Origin: Laburnicola sp. R22_1
Lineage: Eukaryota > Ascomycota > Dothideomycetes > Pleosporales > Didymosphaeriaceae
Reading direction: 5' to 3'
Assembly: GCA_014281115.1 (NCBI GenBank)
Contig: JACONQ010000001.1
Coordinates: 2,790,001-2,854,000 of the forward strand
DNA: 64,000 nt
Positions 10,701 to 22,719 of this stretch are shown piece after piece. Numbering within the stretch: position 1 is the stretch's first letter; every line of letters begins with the position of its first letter. A program made the translations under genes and the position numbers. The notes under the pieces were generated by a model. It worked only from the letters and a program-made list of their open reading frames with translations, was not told the origin of the DNA and searched no databases.

Positions 10701-12794
10701 GCTACGGGAACGTGAGAACGATCACTACGAGATCGAATCCATTGACGAAGACTCGCGGATACAGACGCCCCGGCAGTCTAGCTTAGGGCGAATGTCCATG
10801 GCCTTTTCTGAAGCTAGAAGCTCACTCCAGGTGGAGGAGATGGATGAAATGGTGGACGAACACCTCGCCGCCGACGAGTCTGCTGTCATTGAACGGTGCC
10901 TTCAGCACGTGAATGACTTCGCTACTGAGGGCCTGCGTACTCTGCTTTATGGCTATCGCTTCCTGGACGAAGACCAATACTTCACATGGAAGAAAGCGCA
11001 TTTGGATGCGACAACTAGTCTTGTCGACCGCGCAAGGCTGATTGAGGAGTCTGGCGACATGATTGAGCAAGACCTGGATCTTTGCGCTGCAACTGCCATC
11101 GAAGACAAACTCCAGAAGGGTGTACCAGAAGCCATCGACAAATTGCGTAGAGCAAATATCAAGATGTGGATGCTGACAGGGGACAAGCGTGAGACCGCTA
11201 TCAACATTGGTTACTCTTGCCGCTTGATCAAGGACTACTCTACAGTGACGGTTCTGGATCATGAGACTGGAGAAGTCGAACAGAGTATGGGTGCCGCAGT
11301 CTTGGCTATCAATCACGGCACTGTGGCTCACGCTGTGGTCGTGATTGATGGCCAGACGCTCTCCCAAATCAGTGAAATCGAGCCGTTGAAGCTCCTCTTC
11401 TACGACCTGGCTATCTTGGCTAACTCGGTCATCTGCTGTCGCGCATCGCCGTCTCAAAAAGCTAGCCTTGTCAAGAACATCCGTAAGCGGGTAAAGAAGA
11501 GCATCACGCTTGCCATTGGCGATGGAGCAAATGATATTGCTATGATCCAGGAGGCTCACGTTGGTATCGGTATTACCGGTAAGGAAGGGTTGCAAGCCGC
11601 CAGAACGAGTGACTATTCGATCGCGCAGTTCAGGTTCTTGACCAAACTCTTGCTCGTGCATGGCAGGTGGAACTACCTCAGGACGTGCAAGTACACGGTT
11701 GGCACGTTTTGGAAAGAATTGGTAAGGCAATCGTCCTCAATTAAGATTTTCAACTGACGACTGGTAGGTCTTCTATCTTACGCAGGCCCTCTATCAACGT
11801 TCCGTGGGTTACACCGGAACGTCGCTCTACGAACCTTGGTCGCTCACCACCTTCAACACTTTGTTCACGTCCTTGGCCGTTATCTTCCTAGGCATCTTTG
11901 AAAAAGATCTTTCTGCTTCTACCTTGCTCGCCGTGCCCGAGCTCTACACCAAAGGACAGCGCAATGGTGGCTTCAACTTCAAAGTCTACCTCGGCTGGAT
12001 GTTCATGGCCAGCGCAGAAGCGATGATCATTTATTACTGCATGCTAGGTCTCTATGGGGACGCGCCATTTACCAAAGACGATTCCATCTTCGCGCTGGGC
12101 GACATGACCTTCACCGCATCCATTATACTAATCAACATGAAGCTGCAGTAAGTCTCCACGCTGCTCCTCACACATGCTCCTCGCCTAACCCCAACCCCCC
12201 AGATTCATCGAAACGCACTCCAAAACGCTCACAAACGCCATCGCCCTCTTCCTCTCCATCGGCGGCTGGTTCCTCTGGAACATCATCCTCGCGACCGCGT
12301 ACCCGCGCGACGCCAAAATCTACCCTGTGCACGGCACCCTGTTCCGCACCTTCGGCCGCGCCTTCACTTGGTGGCTCACCCTCATCCTCATCCTGGCGTC
12401 GGTGCTCGTCTTCGAGTTTGGCGCTGCCTCGCTCCGCGCGACATTCCTTACGACGGATGAAGACGTGTTTCAGTCGCTTGAGAAGGACCAGGATGTTAAG
12501 AGGCGGTTTGAGGAGGCGGCGAGTGAGGAGTTGCAGGCGGGGTGGGATCGGGAGACGAATAGGGAGAGGAGGGAGGAGGAAAGGGTTAGGGGCGTTGTTA
12601 GTGCGCTGAAGAGGGTGGAGGAGGAGAGGAGGGAGGAGGCGGTTAGGGATTTATTGAGGAGGAGGGGGGCTGGTGTGGGGGAGGGGGAGGGGGAGGGAGC
12701 TGCGGGGTCTGATGAGAGGGGGAGAGAGGGCACGGTTGGGGAGGAGATTGATCGGATTTTGAGTCGCGGGTTTGGGAGGGTCAAGGGGGCGTGA
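7714..12794 (+). CDS. DNF3: P4-type ATPase, phospholipid flippase (Dnf3-like), 1659 aa
   Basis: This aminophospholipid flippase moves lipids to the cytosolic leaflet of Golgi/plasma membranes using ATP. Exons are 7714-11721, 11768-12147 and 12203-12794, with two short introns (46 and 55 bp), both frame-consistent. The start is the ATG at 7714 (MAGDERR); the upstream TTG frame has no ATG. A long disordered N-terminus (~1-210) precedes the catalytic core. Visible motifs are DGET at ~449 (actuator domain), a PLSLYVSLE membrane motif typical of P4 enzymes, DKTGTLT with phospho-Asp666, and GDGAND at ~1269. A Ser/Arg-rich insert (RKSSVGGRKSS region) lies in the nucleotide-binding part. The C-terminus is a Glu/Arg-rich coil. 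Size and the STTGTYTT block favour Dnf3 over Dnf1/2 or Drs2; the subfamily is less certain than the family. Confidence 0.92.
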
Positions 12795-13490
12795 GGCTTT
12801 ACCTTTTACCTAGGACATACACAACTAGTACTGAGAGCATGTGCGTCGCTGCAGCGGTGTTTGTTTTTTCCTCTTGTCTTTTTTGCGCTTTTGATACCAG
12901 GGTTGGGAGTGTGGGGCTCTTCTTTTATGGCTTGATGAGGTGCATTGTTTTAGTTAAAATCTTTATTATTATTCGTTTTGCGGTTTGTGGGTCGTGGTGG
13001 GAGGTGGCGATGCGGCGGCTTTTTATAGTGGTTGTGGTTCGGGGGTTTTGTGTGGGGAAGGGGGTTTAGGATGTGAAGGAGGAGATACCTATGTGATGGG
13101 GTGGAAGTCTGGGGTGCTTTGGATGGAGAAGAAAGAGGGGGTCGGTGGGATAGATGAGAGGAGGGAGTTTAGATAGGGGAGAGGTGGTGCACCAGGTGTG
13201 TGAAGGGTAGTGTTCGAGTACGGTTTGTTCTTTTGTGACTAAGAGTCTTCCAACAAAAAGAGTACAACAATAGTAGTAATCCCTCCTGCTGTTATGAACA
13301 CAGAAAAGCGTATTTCAAGGTGATGACAAAAAGCGTGTTCGGGTATAAGGAAAGAGCAAACCCAGCGCCTTGGGAAAAAGACGAGGTATTCCTACGCCGA
13401 AGCCTTCATTGCTTATTAGTTACAAGGGTATCTAAAGTCGTGATTCGAGTCCATCATCAAGTAAAAAGGATAACACTGCTCCCCCTTCCC
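12795..13490. other. Convergent intergenic region
   Basis: This is the shared 3' region of the flippase and the EF-hand gene. It is G/T-rich on the plus strand. No coding region is supported. Confidence 0.5.
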
Positions 13491-14258
13491 TCATCCAAAC
13501 GACAGCCCAGCCCTCCTCATCACGCTCTCAAACTCCTCCACACCCACACCCCCAACCTCTCTCCCCTTCCCTTTCACATCCCCGTTCGCTTCGCGTATCA
13601 TATCCCGCAGGACATCGTCGGGCACATCTTCTCGCAGCTCCTTTGCTACGCGTCGGAGGTGCGCTAGCGTTATGGGTCCTGGGCCGCCGTGTGTGAAGAG
13701 CTTGTATGCTGCTATTATTTCTTCTCGGTTGCTTTCTTGTTGGTATTCGTCATCGTCTTCGGCTGAGTTGTCGTCGTTTTCGTCGTCGTCAGAGTCATCT
13801 TTGGCGTGCAGAGCGATGGCCGCGTAGGAGAGGAAGGGGACGAAGTCGACGAAGCCGGTGGTTAGGGGGTCGATGGTGGAGAGGATGGAGGGGAGTTCGG
13901 ATTTTTCCGGGCCAAGATTTAGAGAGCTGTGTGGTGTGTGTGTTATTAGTAGCGTGCCATGCGGATAGTAGTGAGGGGGTGTGAACGGCCGTGAAGGGGA
14001 CGTACATCAAGCATCGGCGCACATCGTCCCGCTTCAGCACGCCTTCTTTTGAGTCGCCGTGCTCTGGGTGTTGTATCGCGAAGAGACCGAAGGCCTCTCG
14101 TATCTCGGCTTCTTGGTCGGCGGTTATGCCGTTTTCTTTGGCGAGTTTGGAGGGCCGTTTTGGAGCTGGCTGGGCTCGGGTTCGGGGTGGTGGGCGGCGT
14201 TTGGGGGGCTGGAGGCGTTAGTGGAAAGATTGGTGGTATGAGAGGGCGTGCGCACCAT
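13491..14258 (-). CDS. EF-hand (calmodulin/centrin-like) protein, 213 aa
   Basis: This is a small acidic protein with a calmodulin-like fold. Exon 1 is only the start codon (14258-14256). A 47-bp intron (GTGCGC...CTCCAG, branch CTAAC) follows, then exon 2 (14208-14006), a 79-bp intron (GTACGT...CACAG), and exon 3 (13926-13491). The joined protein starts MPPKRR, has a basic Pro-rich head, then an EF-hand helix (ITADQEAEIREAFGLF), a second EF-like part ending in an Asp/Glu run, and a C-terminal pair ending VEEFESVMRRAGLSFG. Loop residues are not all canonical, so calcium binding by each hand is unsure. The structure is frame-consistent throughout. Similarity is closest in style to centrins, but a specific role is not claimed. 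Confidence 0.8.
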
Positions 14259-14625
14259 GGTCGTATGCTTGCAGAGCTGCTGCTGTCCCTTGCGAAGGGT
14301 AGGGAGGCCTTTGAGGGCGTGCGCAGTGAATGTCGATGACGCGTGCCTCGGCGGATCTTCGGTGCCAAGAATTAGCGCAACGCGCGCTGCCGCTTCAAAT
14401 TTCGTGTCGGCCCCACGACCAACCTCCTCCTCACCCCCAGCGCCGACCTTTAAAGTCTCTGCGCAACCATCGTCTTTGTTACTCCATCTTTTTCTTTTTG
14501 CTCACGCTTTCTATCGTGTGAGCCTGCCCTTACTTGTTCCTCTTTTCGCCCAGCGGCCTCTCGCACCTTGTCTGTATTCCCCACACCTCTTGTCTTTCAA
14601 TATTACCCTCACACCCTTCCTCGCC

Positions 14626-14880
14626 AATGTGCGCTTCGTTCCCGACCGAACCCTCTCCCTTAAATTCCACCTCCTCTCGAAGTCTCGAGCTCGCCGCTCA
14701 AACGACGCCCCAATCGACATTGGCATCAACAACACCAGGGCTTTGCCCCCAACAATTTGGAGAGTAGCACTATCCAGCGGGTTGGCCTCCGCCTGAGAAA
14801 ATGTGAAACCCATCACGGGTCTTCCTACTTGTCCACTGCCAAGCGGTTCTGCAGGACCCACGGCCCCTTTCCATGCGGTT
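14626..14880 (+). pseudogene. Possible relic of a gene 5' end
   Basis: A pyrimidine-rich leader typical of fungal 5' UTRs runs into an ATG at 14626. The frame codes a 46-residue Ser/Thr/Pro-rich start and ends at TAG. The same frame continues with GWPPPEK, then a TGA, then more sense codons to ~14,880. The two stops fit CAG and CGA changed by C-to-T. It may be the head of a decayed gene divergent from the EF-hand gene. No family was recognised. Confidence 0.25.
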
Positions 14881-17424
14881 CTAATAAAAGAACCTGCGTA
14901 AACCCCCCAGACCGTCTGGAAAGACCTGTCTAACCCCCCACACTATCCGATACGGATTTGTGTAACTTGTACACCGTTTCAATGAACCTGTGCAAACTTT
15001 CACATGGTCAGCGTACCTGTGAACATTCCACGTGGTCAATACCTGTGGGAACGGAGTGTCGCCGCAAACTGCATGTCCCAGTGAGGAATCCAGTCTTCCT
15101 GTGGAAGGACCCGTACACCAAAAGCTGATAGCCCAATCAACCGGGAGACGTCCCGAGAGAAGACCACCCAGAGCGAGAGGTGTGAGTGCCCATCCAGAAC
15201 TGGAGGTGTGAATCTACCCACAGTCAATGAGGAATCTCTACCCAACGCCAGAGGGATGAATTTGCGAGCGAACGCTCCAGCTACGGAGACCTTATCTCCC
15301 AATCCGAGAGTATCCTCGACAGAAGTTCCAAGAAGCCGTCGTAGCCGACACCGCAAACCTGTTTCTGAATTCAGCGTACCCACACCAAAGCGGATCACAA
15401 GAAGCCACTGAAATGGCACATCAGGAACTGCTGGGCGCTGGGCAGATACATCGGCAGAAATGTGGAATGTCGCGTACGTCGCAAGTCAGGCCAATCGCAG
15501 TAGCGATGTGCCCAAAAGCTATCACACTCTGATAGAACCATCTGGCAAGATGATCAATATTGTGGACGTCGATAGTAGGGGAACCCAACCCCCGTCACTA
15601 GGCAAGGATCTCAAGAGGCTGGCCCTCGTGGCAACGAGCTGTCGGCAATCGTGAGATCCGAACCTTGGTGAAAGAAGCCAACAGATATGGATTCGCTTCG
15701 CGTTTCCGATAGGCCGAAAGGTCCTTGGCACACTTACTTCGATGCACCCACCAGATGATGCCACAACGCTGCTGTACAGTGTTGTGCCTCACATTAAGAA
15801 GTCTATTATATACTCACCTTCTGTTATGGCAGATGCAGTTGGCTTCGTAAACCAGAAGATCGCAACAAGCATATGAACGCATCGCTCAAGCTCAACGATC
15901 AAGCTTCCGGAAGTGATACGATCACCATGGTCGCTAGCTGAACAACGTTCAGCGGGATGATGTACGAACAGCACTTGTTCCGCATCTTCTTCTAACGGGC
16001 TCATTGGATTAGACCGAAATGAGACCCAGAGCACTCCATCGTTCTCGCGTCATATCCTCAAGGAGGCTTGTTTGAGAACATGAGTAGGTTCGACGTTCCT
16101 ACGTGCACGAATCGTCCAGCATCTGTATCCCTAGATGCACTAGGGGCATATGATTGATGTCGAGCAATCGGCAATTGTGGGTTTCGGGGGCCTTTTCAGG
16201 TGGCAATCTGGGGGATCATTAACATTCTCACCGCCCCTCAACTGTCGCTGGCGCATGTCCTTGGCCATGCCCGCTTTGGTTTGAGTGTGAGCGCATGAGA
16301 TTTCAACAGTCATCTTGACTTGTTGTTTCTGCTTCTACATTTGCTAGAGCCCGTCAGTACGTTATTACCTACGGTCGAACGAGTGTGGACATAGAAGCTA
16401 GAGTAAACTACATCATCGCCTCCTTCTGGGCGATGATGCCTTCGATACCCGTTCGTTGAGCCGATAGTTGGTTCAAGGGAGGGTTGTTGGAGTGAACATG
16501 TTATCTTAGGAAAATGAATTTTTGCAGGTTATTTCTTCTTGCTCCCGTTTGAGACCATGTTTGTTCCCATCTGCTGATATGATGTTAGAGACCCGAGATG
16601 TGGTCTCGGGTCCGTCATCTTTCCTTCGTATTGTGGTTACTGAGCCTACTTACTTACTGTTGTTGTTGCATGGTGATGTGGCCTCGCGATGGTGTGGTGT
16701 GTTCGGCAACTCTATGTTGTCGCGCCAGATGTCTGTCCACTGGGCTATTTTTTCGTGAGCATATGCACCGATGTTGTAGCATGTTGATTACAGTGGCAGA
16801 CGCTCGGCGGTCGATGCCTCATAGAGAGATGCAGGATATCACAGCATACTTTTTGGTCGAATCGCAGTTCACGTCCTACGCTCTGAACTCAGAGTCTGGG
16901 GTCACTGTCCTGAAGCCCTGGGGTCGATATTTTATGAGTGTACTGTAATTCCTTACCGCCGTCGTTGAGATAAATGCCAGTGACATTACTGATCAGCCTG
17001 GCGATTCCGGCTGCAGTGTCGCTCTTGCCTGTTACACAAGGCTCGTATGAGCGTGAGTAAGCAAGGCTGAAGCTTGCGGTGACGACCCCGCTTTTCGAGA
17101 TACGGCTGACCGACGGTGGGAATTGTTGTTTCCTTCCTCTCTTCCTTTCTTCCTCTACACCTCTACATTTCACCTTGTGGCCTCTTTCGGCTGTTGGAGG
17201 TGCGATCCGTTACGGTTCGAATCCAGACGGCTAGCCCTATCTGCCTTTGGACAGCTCTTCTCGAGAGAGTATCTCCATCTTGTCGTCTTGGACAGTCTCG
17301 GACAGTCTCGCGTCTTATCCAGGTATTTGAGTCCCTGCCAATCTTGTGGCTACTGCTGATGGTGTCTTCAGGGTTCCATCCAAATCTCGCTGATCAACGC
17401 TTCACACCAAACCACCGCGAACAC
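14881..17424. other. Long region without a supported gene
   Basis: About 2.5 kb have no recognisable coding family. Between 14,890 and 15,260 there is a degenerate repeated phrase (ACCTGTGnAA.. with CAYRTGGTCA). One plus frame is open at 15208-15411 and again at 15460-15654, separated by a TGA; it has no known similarity. A short hairpin (GACCCGAGA/TCTCGGGTC) lies at about 16590-16612. The end holds the promoter of the HET gene. Confidence 0.45.
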
Positions 17425-19581
17425 ATGGCTTCCCCACTGGAAGGCTCCGCAGAGAACGCTCCTGAACTGGAGCCTGCCCCGAACATACCGCCCATGGAAG
17501 ATGTCCCGGGTGGATCAGTGCCGCTCCACGTGCTGTGCGACAGATGTCAGAAGTTTGTTCGAGAGAGCAAATTCCTCGACTTCATACAAAATTCAGATTC
17601 CTTGGACCTAGGTGACTATCCTGAAGAAAAATACACACTTTGCACAATGGAGCAACTTCTGGGATGTTCTGCGCCTTGTCACCTTTGCAAAATGATCTTG
17701 ATCTACGCGACCGTAGGCGATGTTCATGTTGATATTGTCTTGACTTTATTTTTTTATCGATCAAGAGCTTTTTTAGTAAATGGCAATCACGCGTCTAGAA
17801 TCCAACGACACCTGAGTTAGTTTCTTCTTATCTCATTACTTCAGATTTACATATGAAAATAATTCGCTAATGCTGCGACAGTGGATATGCGCCAACGCGG
17901 TGGACTGCTAGCATTGGACTGGGATCATGTTCCACGCAATTCTGGGCAGAATATCTCGGCAATCTCGACCTGGATTCGGACTTGTAGGACCAAGCACGAA
18001 ACGTGTCAGTCTGTCCAAAACATGATCGGAGAGAAGTCGAGCCGCCCAAAGAGGATTCTGGACCTTAGCGACGGACAAGTACGGCTTCGTTGTGATGTCG
18101 ATCAGATATCTCATCTGGAATATTTGACTCTAAGTCATATGTGGGGATCCCAACCTTCGAATCAACTACGTTTACTGGAAGACCAACTAGAAGATTTCCA
18201 GAAAAAGATATCGTATGCTGGAATGCCTCATATCTACGCCGATGCCATACGCGTAACTCGTACTCTAGGATTCCGCTTCCTGTGGATCGATTCTCTTTGC
18301 ATCATTCAAGACTCGGAGGAAGATTGGCGGATTGAAGCAAGCAAGATGGCTGCTGTATACGGCAATGCATTGTGCAATTTATCGTATATCTTCCCTCCTG
18401 AAGATGCTCAACCAAGATTACGCTACGATCCCTGGAAGTTTGCTCCTTGCATTCTGCGTCGACCTGTAGGTTCCTCTCCTGGAATATACATATCTCCCTC
18501 AAATCTTCATTGGGAAGGGTGCGATTGGTTAGAGCAGGATAAATGGCCATTGCTTGATCGTGCCTGGGTTATGCAGGAACGTTTGATGTGTCCACGTACC
18601 GTCTATCTCGGGAATAAACATCTTGTATGGGAGTGCCCCGAATCATATTCTGATGAGCTGCTTGGGGAGGCGACCCGTCCGAGATGCACTAAATCTCGCC
18701 TAGTAAACACGGCTCTCGGTGTTCTCGTTGCAGACACAGAGATATCAGGAATAAGTGAGACTACAAGGAATAGAATAGCAGCGTTTGGCAGCAATTGGGA
18801 AGCCTTTTGCTCGGAATACGCGACGCGGAAGCTGACCAGGGAGAGCGACAGAGTCATGGGATTGGCAGGTATCGCGAAGGCAATGCACAAGATTCATGGC
18901 CTGACATATCTGGCCGGCCTATGGAAAGAATACCTAGTGCCAGGTTTACTTTGGCGCATCGGGCCCGGGCCTACCTGCATACATCGAGCTGTCAAACACA
19001 CTACGGATGAAAAGCCTAGCTGGTCATGGCTCAGTATGGCATGTGTTCCTGAAAATCAGAATTCGTCCAAATCGCAACAGGTAATAGGCCCCGAATGGCG
19101 CACCGCTATCACGCGTTACCAGGATCAGGCGACCTGGGCCGAATTCGTATCGTTTCAATGGCCATCGCAGCCCACCAACAATCTTCCTGCAAGCCATTTT
19201 TATGATATCAAAGGTGTGTGCATTCGCTTGGTTGTTCGGACTACATCTGCCATTCTAGATTCACTTGTCCAAGGATCTCTCAATATATCAGTTTCACCCG
19301 AATCTGGCGACGAGGGCAAGATCGAAAATTACTATTATCCGGACGATTTAAGAATGAAAAACAATAGTGGCCATCTCAAAGTCAAGGTGGCTGTTATTGT
19401 TGACTCGAAGTCCGGGGACTACCAACAGTATACAGGATTGGTATTAGTTCCGGATAATGAGAATGGTGACGAGGTGCTTACATGGAGGCGGATTGGCTTG
19501 TGTTATGCTTGGTTATACGATGATAGTATATTCGCGGATTTTGACAAGCAGTTGGTCAAAGAAGAGATTGTTCTATCCTAG
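17425..19581 (+). CDS. HET-domain protein (heterokaryon incompatibility family), 696 aa
   Basis: HET-domain proteins trigger or modulate cell death on fusion of unlike fungal strains. They belong to a large, fast-evolving allorecognition family. Exon 1 is 17425-17815 and exon 2 is 17882-19581, with a 66-bp intron (GTTAGT...CGACAG, branch GCTAAT); the join keeps the frame. The HET domain lies at about residues 210-370. It shows YLTLSHMWG, then MPHIYADAIRVTRTLGFRFL, then the signature WIDSLCIIQD and a YGNA block, followed by DRAWVMQERLMCPR. A Cys-rich stretch (CDRCQKFV, CHLCK) precedes it. The start could be an upstream in-frame ATG at about 17360. No NACHT or WD40 partner domain is seen. Family call is firm; the allorecognition role is inferred. 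Confidence 0.88.
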
Positions 19582-19744
19582 CTGGACTGCGTTGTTCTAT
19601 CCTCAATATCAAGCTTCACGGCGGCCGACATCAGCTCGTACAGCTGGACATCTCATCTGTACGTTCCACCAAACCGACTTCGACTCACGTCCCTCTCAAC
19701 GTTCCCATAACTTGTTACCGAGCTCTCCCGACTCTCATTCACCA

Positions 19745-19978
19745 ATGCACAACTTTCCACAAAGAATCGGTCCTTATCGTGGTACTGAGCTCGATTCCGG
19801 TACCGGCTACACCAACTTCGAAGATAGTCTTCAAAGTTGCGTCGATCTTTCTGATCCGGGCGAATTCATCGATCGTCAAACGGAGGTAACACTCAGCTGG
19901 AAATTACCAACGTTGCTGGAATACCGTCTCAATTTCGTAGTTGAGCAAAGATGTCGTTCTTTTCTTGTGGCTCCATAG
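19745..19978 (+). CDS. Small hypothetical protein, 77 aa
   Basis: An ATG-started frame just downstream of the HET gene encodes 77 residues beginning MHNFPQRIGPY. No domain, signal peptide or membrane segment is evident. Its frame also runs through the end of the HET gene, so it may be chance or decayed coding sequence. Confidence 0.2.
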   Translation: MHNFPQRIGPYRGTELDSGTGYTNFEDSLQSCVDLSDPGEFIDRQTEVTLSWKLPTLLEYRLNFVVEQRCRSFLVAP

Positions 19979-21720
19979 ATTCAATTCGTTGTTGCAAACC
20001 CCGTTCAAACACTTTGTTTGCATGAATTCTGAATAGATGCTTTCGTTATACGACAGCATCTAGATGTAGTCCTCGAAGCGGCATAATGTAGCATGCGGGA
20101 GCATCGGCCACTCTGATGCTGTCGAGGGTAATGCTTGTCATTTCTCAACTTTGTCCTTTCTGTTGTTTGATGTGCTACCTGCTCTAAAATCAATTGTGAG
20201 GGGAATTACGAATCCGTTCATGATTCGCACAGTAGAGTGAACAGCACGGGCGGCGCATCCAACGTATCCCAGTACGCTATACAACCATGGCCCGTTTTAA
20301 GTAGTCAAGCCTTGAATCTGGCAAAATGGCAGATACAATACACTAAATGAAGATAGGCGGCTCCTCCCTAAGGTACATACATGCAGTAAAACAATTTCTT
20401 GCCAACACCCACCTTTCCCTGCTCATCAATAGAAAGACTTCGCGCACGTTCGGTACACGGTATAAAGCTGTTAGGGAAAGCTATCAGGGTGCTAAGAACG
20501 CAGTGAACTAAGGTGAAGCAATAAGACTGGTTTGGCGGCTGTTTGGGGACACTAATCGTGAGCATGTGCAAACCGGCCCCTTTCCACTAGTTATACACAC
20601 ACTATATGCAGCAAGCCAACAGAACAACTAAGCCTTTCCATCTCTTAGTCGCAAATATTTCTAATCACAGCGCCTCTAGCTGACATCCACACATTCCTAT
20701 CCAGCATTTCACACGAATACGAACAAATGAATGCACAGTTACATACAAACATTATTTAGCCTCTTAGCTACCTAAAAATTTACCTAGGGTAGCACATCTC
20801 TGCCAACAGAGCCCTGTAACTCCAAATATAGCCTCGCACAATACGAAAAAAATCTTCTACTTTATACCACCTACATCAATGCCATGATCACAGCAAAAAG
20901 CCCAAAACACAAACACCTCATCAACTACAAGCACCCAAGACCAGTATGCGGCGTAGTCGTAATAAAAAGTACAACCATCACAATACCATTCCATAGGCAA
21001 GGTACGAAAAAGTCGCCCAGGCCCGCGCAGACAACTACCACATAACCACAAATGAGATATGTATGAATCAGAGAATCATCTTGAGATATGCATAGTCCAC
21101 TGTAGGCGGTATGCGGTAGACATATAAATGTGTATGGTTACTGTAGTCATGGAGCATGAGGCGCTATCCCGAAATGGGAAGTAGCTGCATCTTTTTAGAA
21201 GGCAGGAGCGATCAGCGAGGCGATGCTTGCATCAAGTGTTTTAACATACCTAACCTTGTGGATGTAAAGCAATACGAGGATTCAAGGGTTAGTGCATTGG
21301 CATTCGTACGTTTGTGTCAGAGAGTGATGTGGGTGCTAGAGAGTTGGGCGGTCAGTCAGCGCACCATACATTTGTCGTCCGTCCTACGCCCTACAGATGT
21401 TTCGTTCTAGTCGAGCGCGCGCGTGGTTCAGCTGAGAAAGCGCGTAAACAATGCATAGATAAACATGTATTCGCACGTTTATGTGTGTTGATGTAAAACA
21501 GACACGGCGGGGAAGCAGAGTGCTCCGTCTCCGTCTCCGCCCGAAGGGCAAGGGGCGGAACTCCACCACCGCTGGATACTTCGGACCATAGGGCCATTCC
21601 TCCCCATACGATAAAAAACCAATCCCCCGCATACCTCGCACCTTCACTCCTTCACATCTTCAAACAAATATCCCAAACCGTCCGTAACACAAACATCTAC
21701 AACACTCCTCGCCAACCAAC
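19979..21720. other. Intergenic region with one repeat copy
   Basis: About 1.7 kb have no supported gene. The R1 repeat copy sits at 20432-20501. From 20,600 to 21,100 the plus strand is A/C-rich. The last ~100 bases are the promoter and leader of the EthD gene. Confidence 0.5.
20432..20501 (-). repeat. Dispersed repeat family R1, reverse copy
   Basis: Read on the minus strand, this has GCGTTCTTAGCACCC, TAGCTTTCCCTAACAGC and TTTATACCGTGTACCGAACG then TGCGCGAAGTC. It matches the 40882-40960 copy over about 70 bp with few changes, and the 1554 copy more distantly. Confidence 0.65.
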
Positions 21721-22059
21721 ATGTCCGCCCCCACGCACGAAATCGTCATAACCATGCTCTACAAGCGCACGCCCGACATCAAATTCGACCTGCCCTATTT
21801 CCTCAACCAGCACGTCCCGCTCGTGAAGAAGGCGTGGGGCCCGCACGGCCTGCTCGGAGCGACGCTCACGGAAACACTGGGCGACTCGGAATACGCGTAT
21901 ATTGTTGCTATTCGGTTTAAGACGGTGGAGGGATGGCAGGAGGCGTCGGCGGACAAGGAACAAGCCGGTCCGCTGATGGCGGATATTGCCAATTTTACGA
22001 ATGTGCAGCCGGTTCTCGTGGTGAGCAAGGTGGTCGAGGGAGGGCATATGGAGGCGTAG
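21721..22059 (+). CDS. EthD-domain protein, 112 aa
   Basis: This is a small dimeric alpha-beta barrel protein of the EthD family. Members include the bacterial ETBE-degradation accessory protein and many fungal proteins of unknown substrate, some acting as small cyclases or decarboxylases near polyketide genes. It is one exon; the leader is C/A-rich and ends ACCAACATG. Visible features are the first strand ITMLYKRTPD, the FDLPYFLNQHVPLVKKAWGP helix with its conserved His, and the final strand NVQPVLVVSKVVEG. Length fits the family. No biosynthetic genes are next to it, so a housekeeping or detached role is likely. Confidence 0.85.
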   Translation: MSAPTHEIVITMLYKRTPDIKFDLPYFLNQHVPLVKKAWGPHGLLGATLTETLGDSEYAYIVAIRFKTVEGWQEASADKEQAGPLMADIANFTNVQPVLVVSKVVEGGHMEA

Positions 22060-22198
22060 AGGGTGCGTAGATAGATGGAATGTACACTTTGTGTGTTCGT
22101 TTGGCCAGTTTCGTCCAGTGTTTTTGTAGTTCCATGCGGTTCCTGGCCATGTTGCTGTTGCTGTTGCTCGTTTTGTACTCTTGAATAATGACCGTACT

Positions 22199-22719
22199 TC
22201 ATCGCGGTAACCCATTTCCAGCACCTCCAGCATTCCCCTGCGCCGCGCCACTCGACAGTCCCGCATTGGCACTTGCACCCCCAGCACCCGGGTTCCTCCT
22301 CAAGGCCAACAAGACTGGCTCATCCCTATTCTGCGGCGCTGGCCTCCTCGCTGCTCCACCCGGTGCACCGACACCGCTCGCGCTCGCACCCACAATGGCA
22401 CCATCCGCCGGCGCCCTCCTCGCTATCTCCTCCAGTCCCAGATCCCGCCAGTGGATCTCCCTCTTGCCTTGCGTAGCGCGCTGGATGCCGAAGGCAGCGT
22501 GCTGGTCTGGCACGACGTCGTCTTCGTCTTCGGGGTTGAGCGGCTGCAGGTGATGCGGGACGAGGATGTCTTCGTCGGGGAGCTGGTTGATGGATTGGGT
22601 GAAGTCCTCGAGGAGGTCGGCGTGGTGCGAGGCGTGGAAGTGGAGGTAGGACGCGTTGGAGTCGCGGGACTGCGGGGTCAGCGGTAGAGCGAGGAGGGGG
22701 GTGTCGGCGTGCTCACCAT
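22199..22719 (-). CDS. apc13: Anaphase-promoting complex subunit Apc13 (Swm1), 157 aa
   Basis: This is a small structural subunit of the APC/C ubiquitin ligase that stabilises the TPR subunits. Exon 1 is only the ATG (22719-22717). A 47-bp intron (GTGAGC...CCGCAG) follows, then exon 2 (22669-22199). The joined protein starts MSRDSNASYLHFH and carries the fungal Apc13 block PLNPEDEDDVVPDQHAAFGI. It also has IHWRDLGLEEIARR, matching the W-D-L/A-L signature of human APC13. The C-terminal ~65 residues are Ala/Gly-rich and variable. Without the start-codon intron no sensible start exists. The identification comes from remembered family motifs and was not checked by search. Confidence 0.78.

Noticed and set aside
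17214..17224. GGTTCGAATCC, a perfect tRNA B-box-like motif
   Set aside because: The flanking bases do not form a T-stem, and no A-box or acceptor stem is found upstream, so it is not a tRNA gene.
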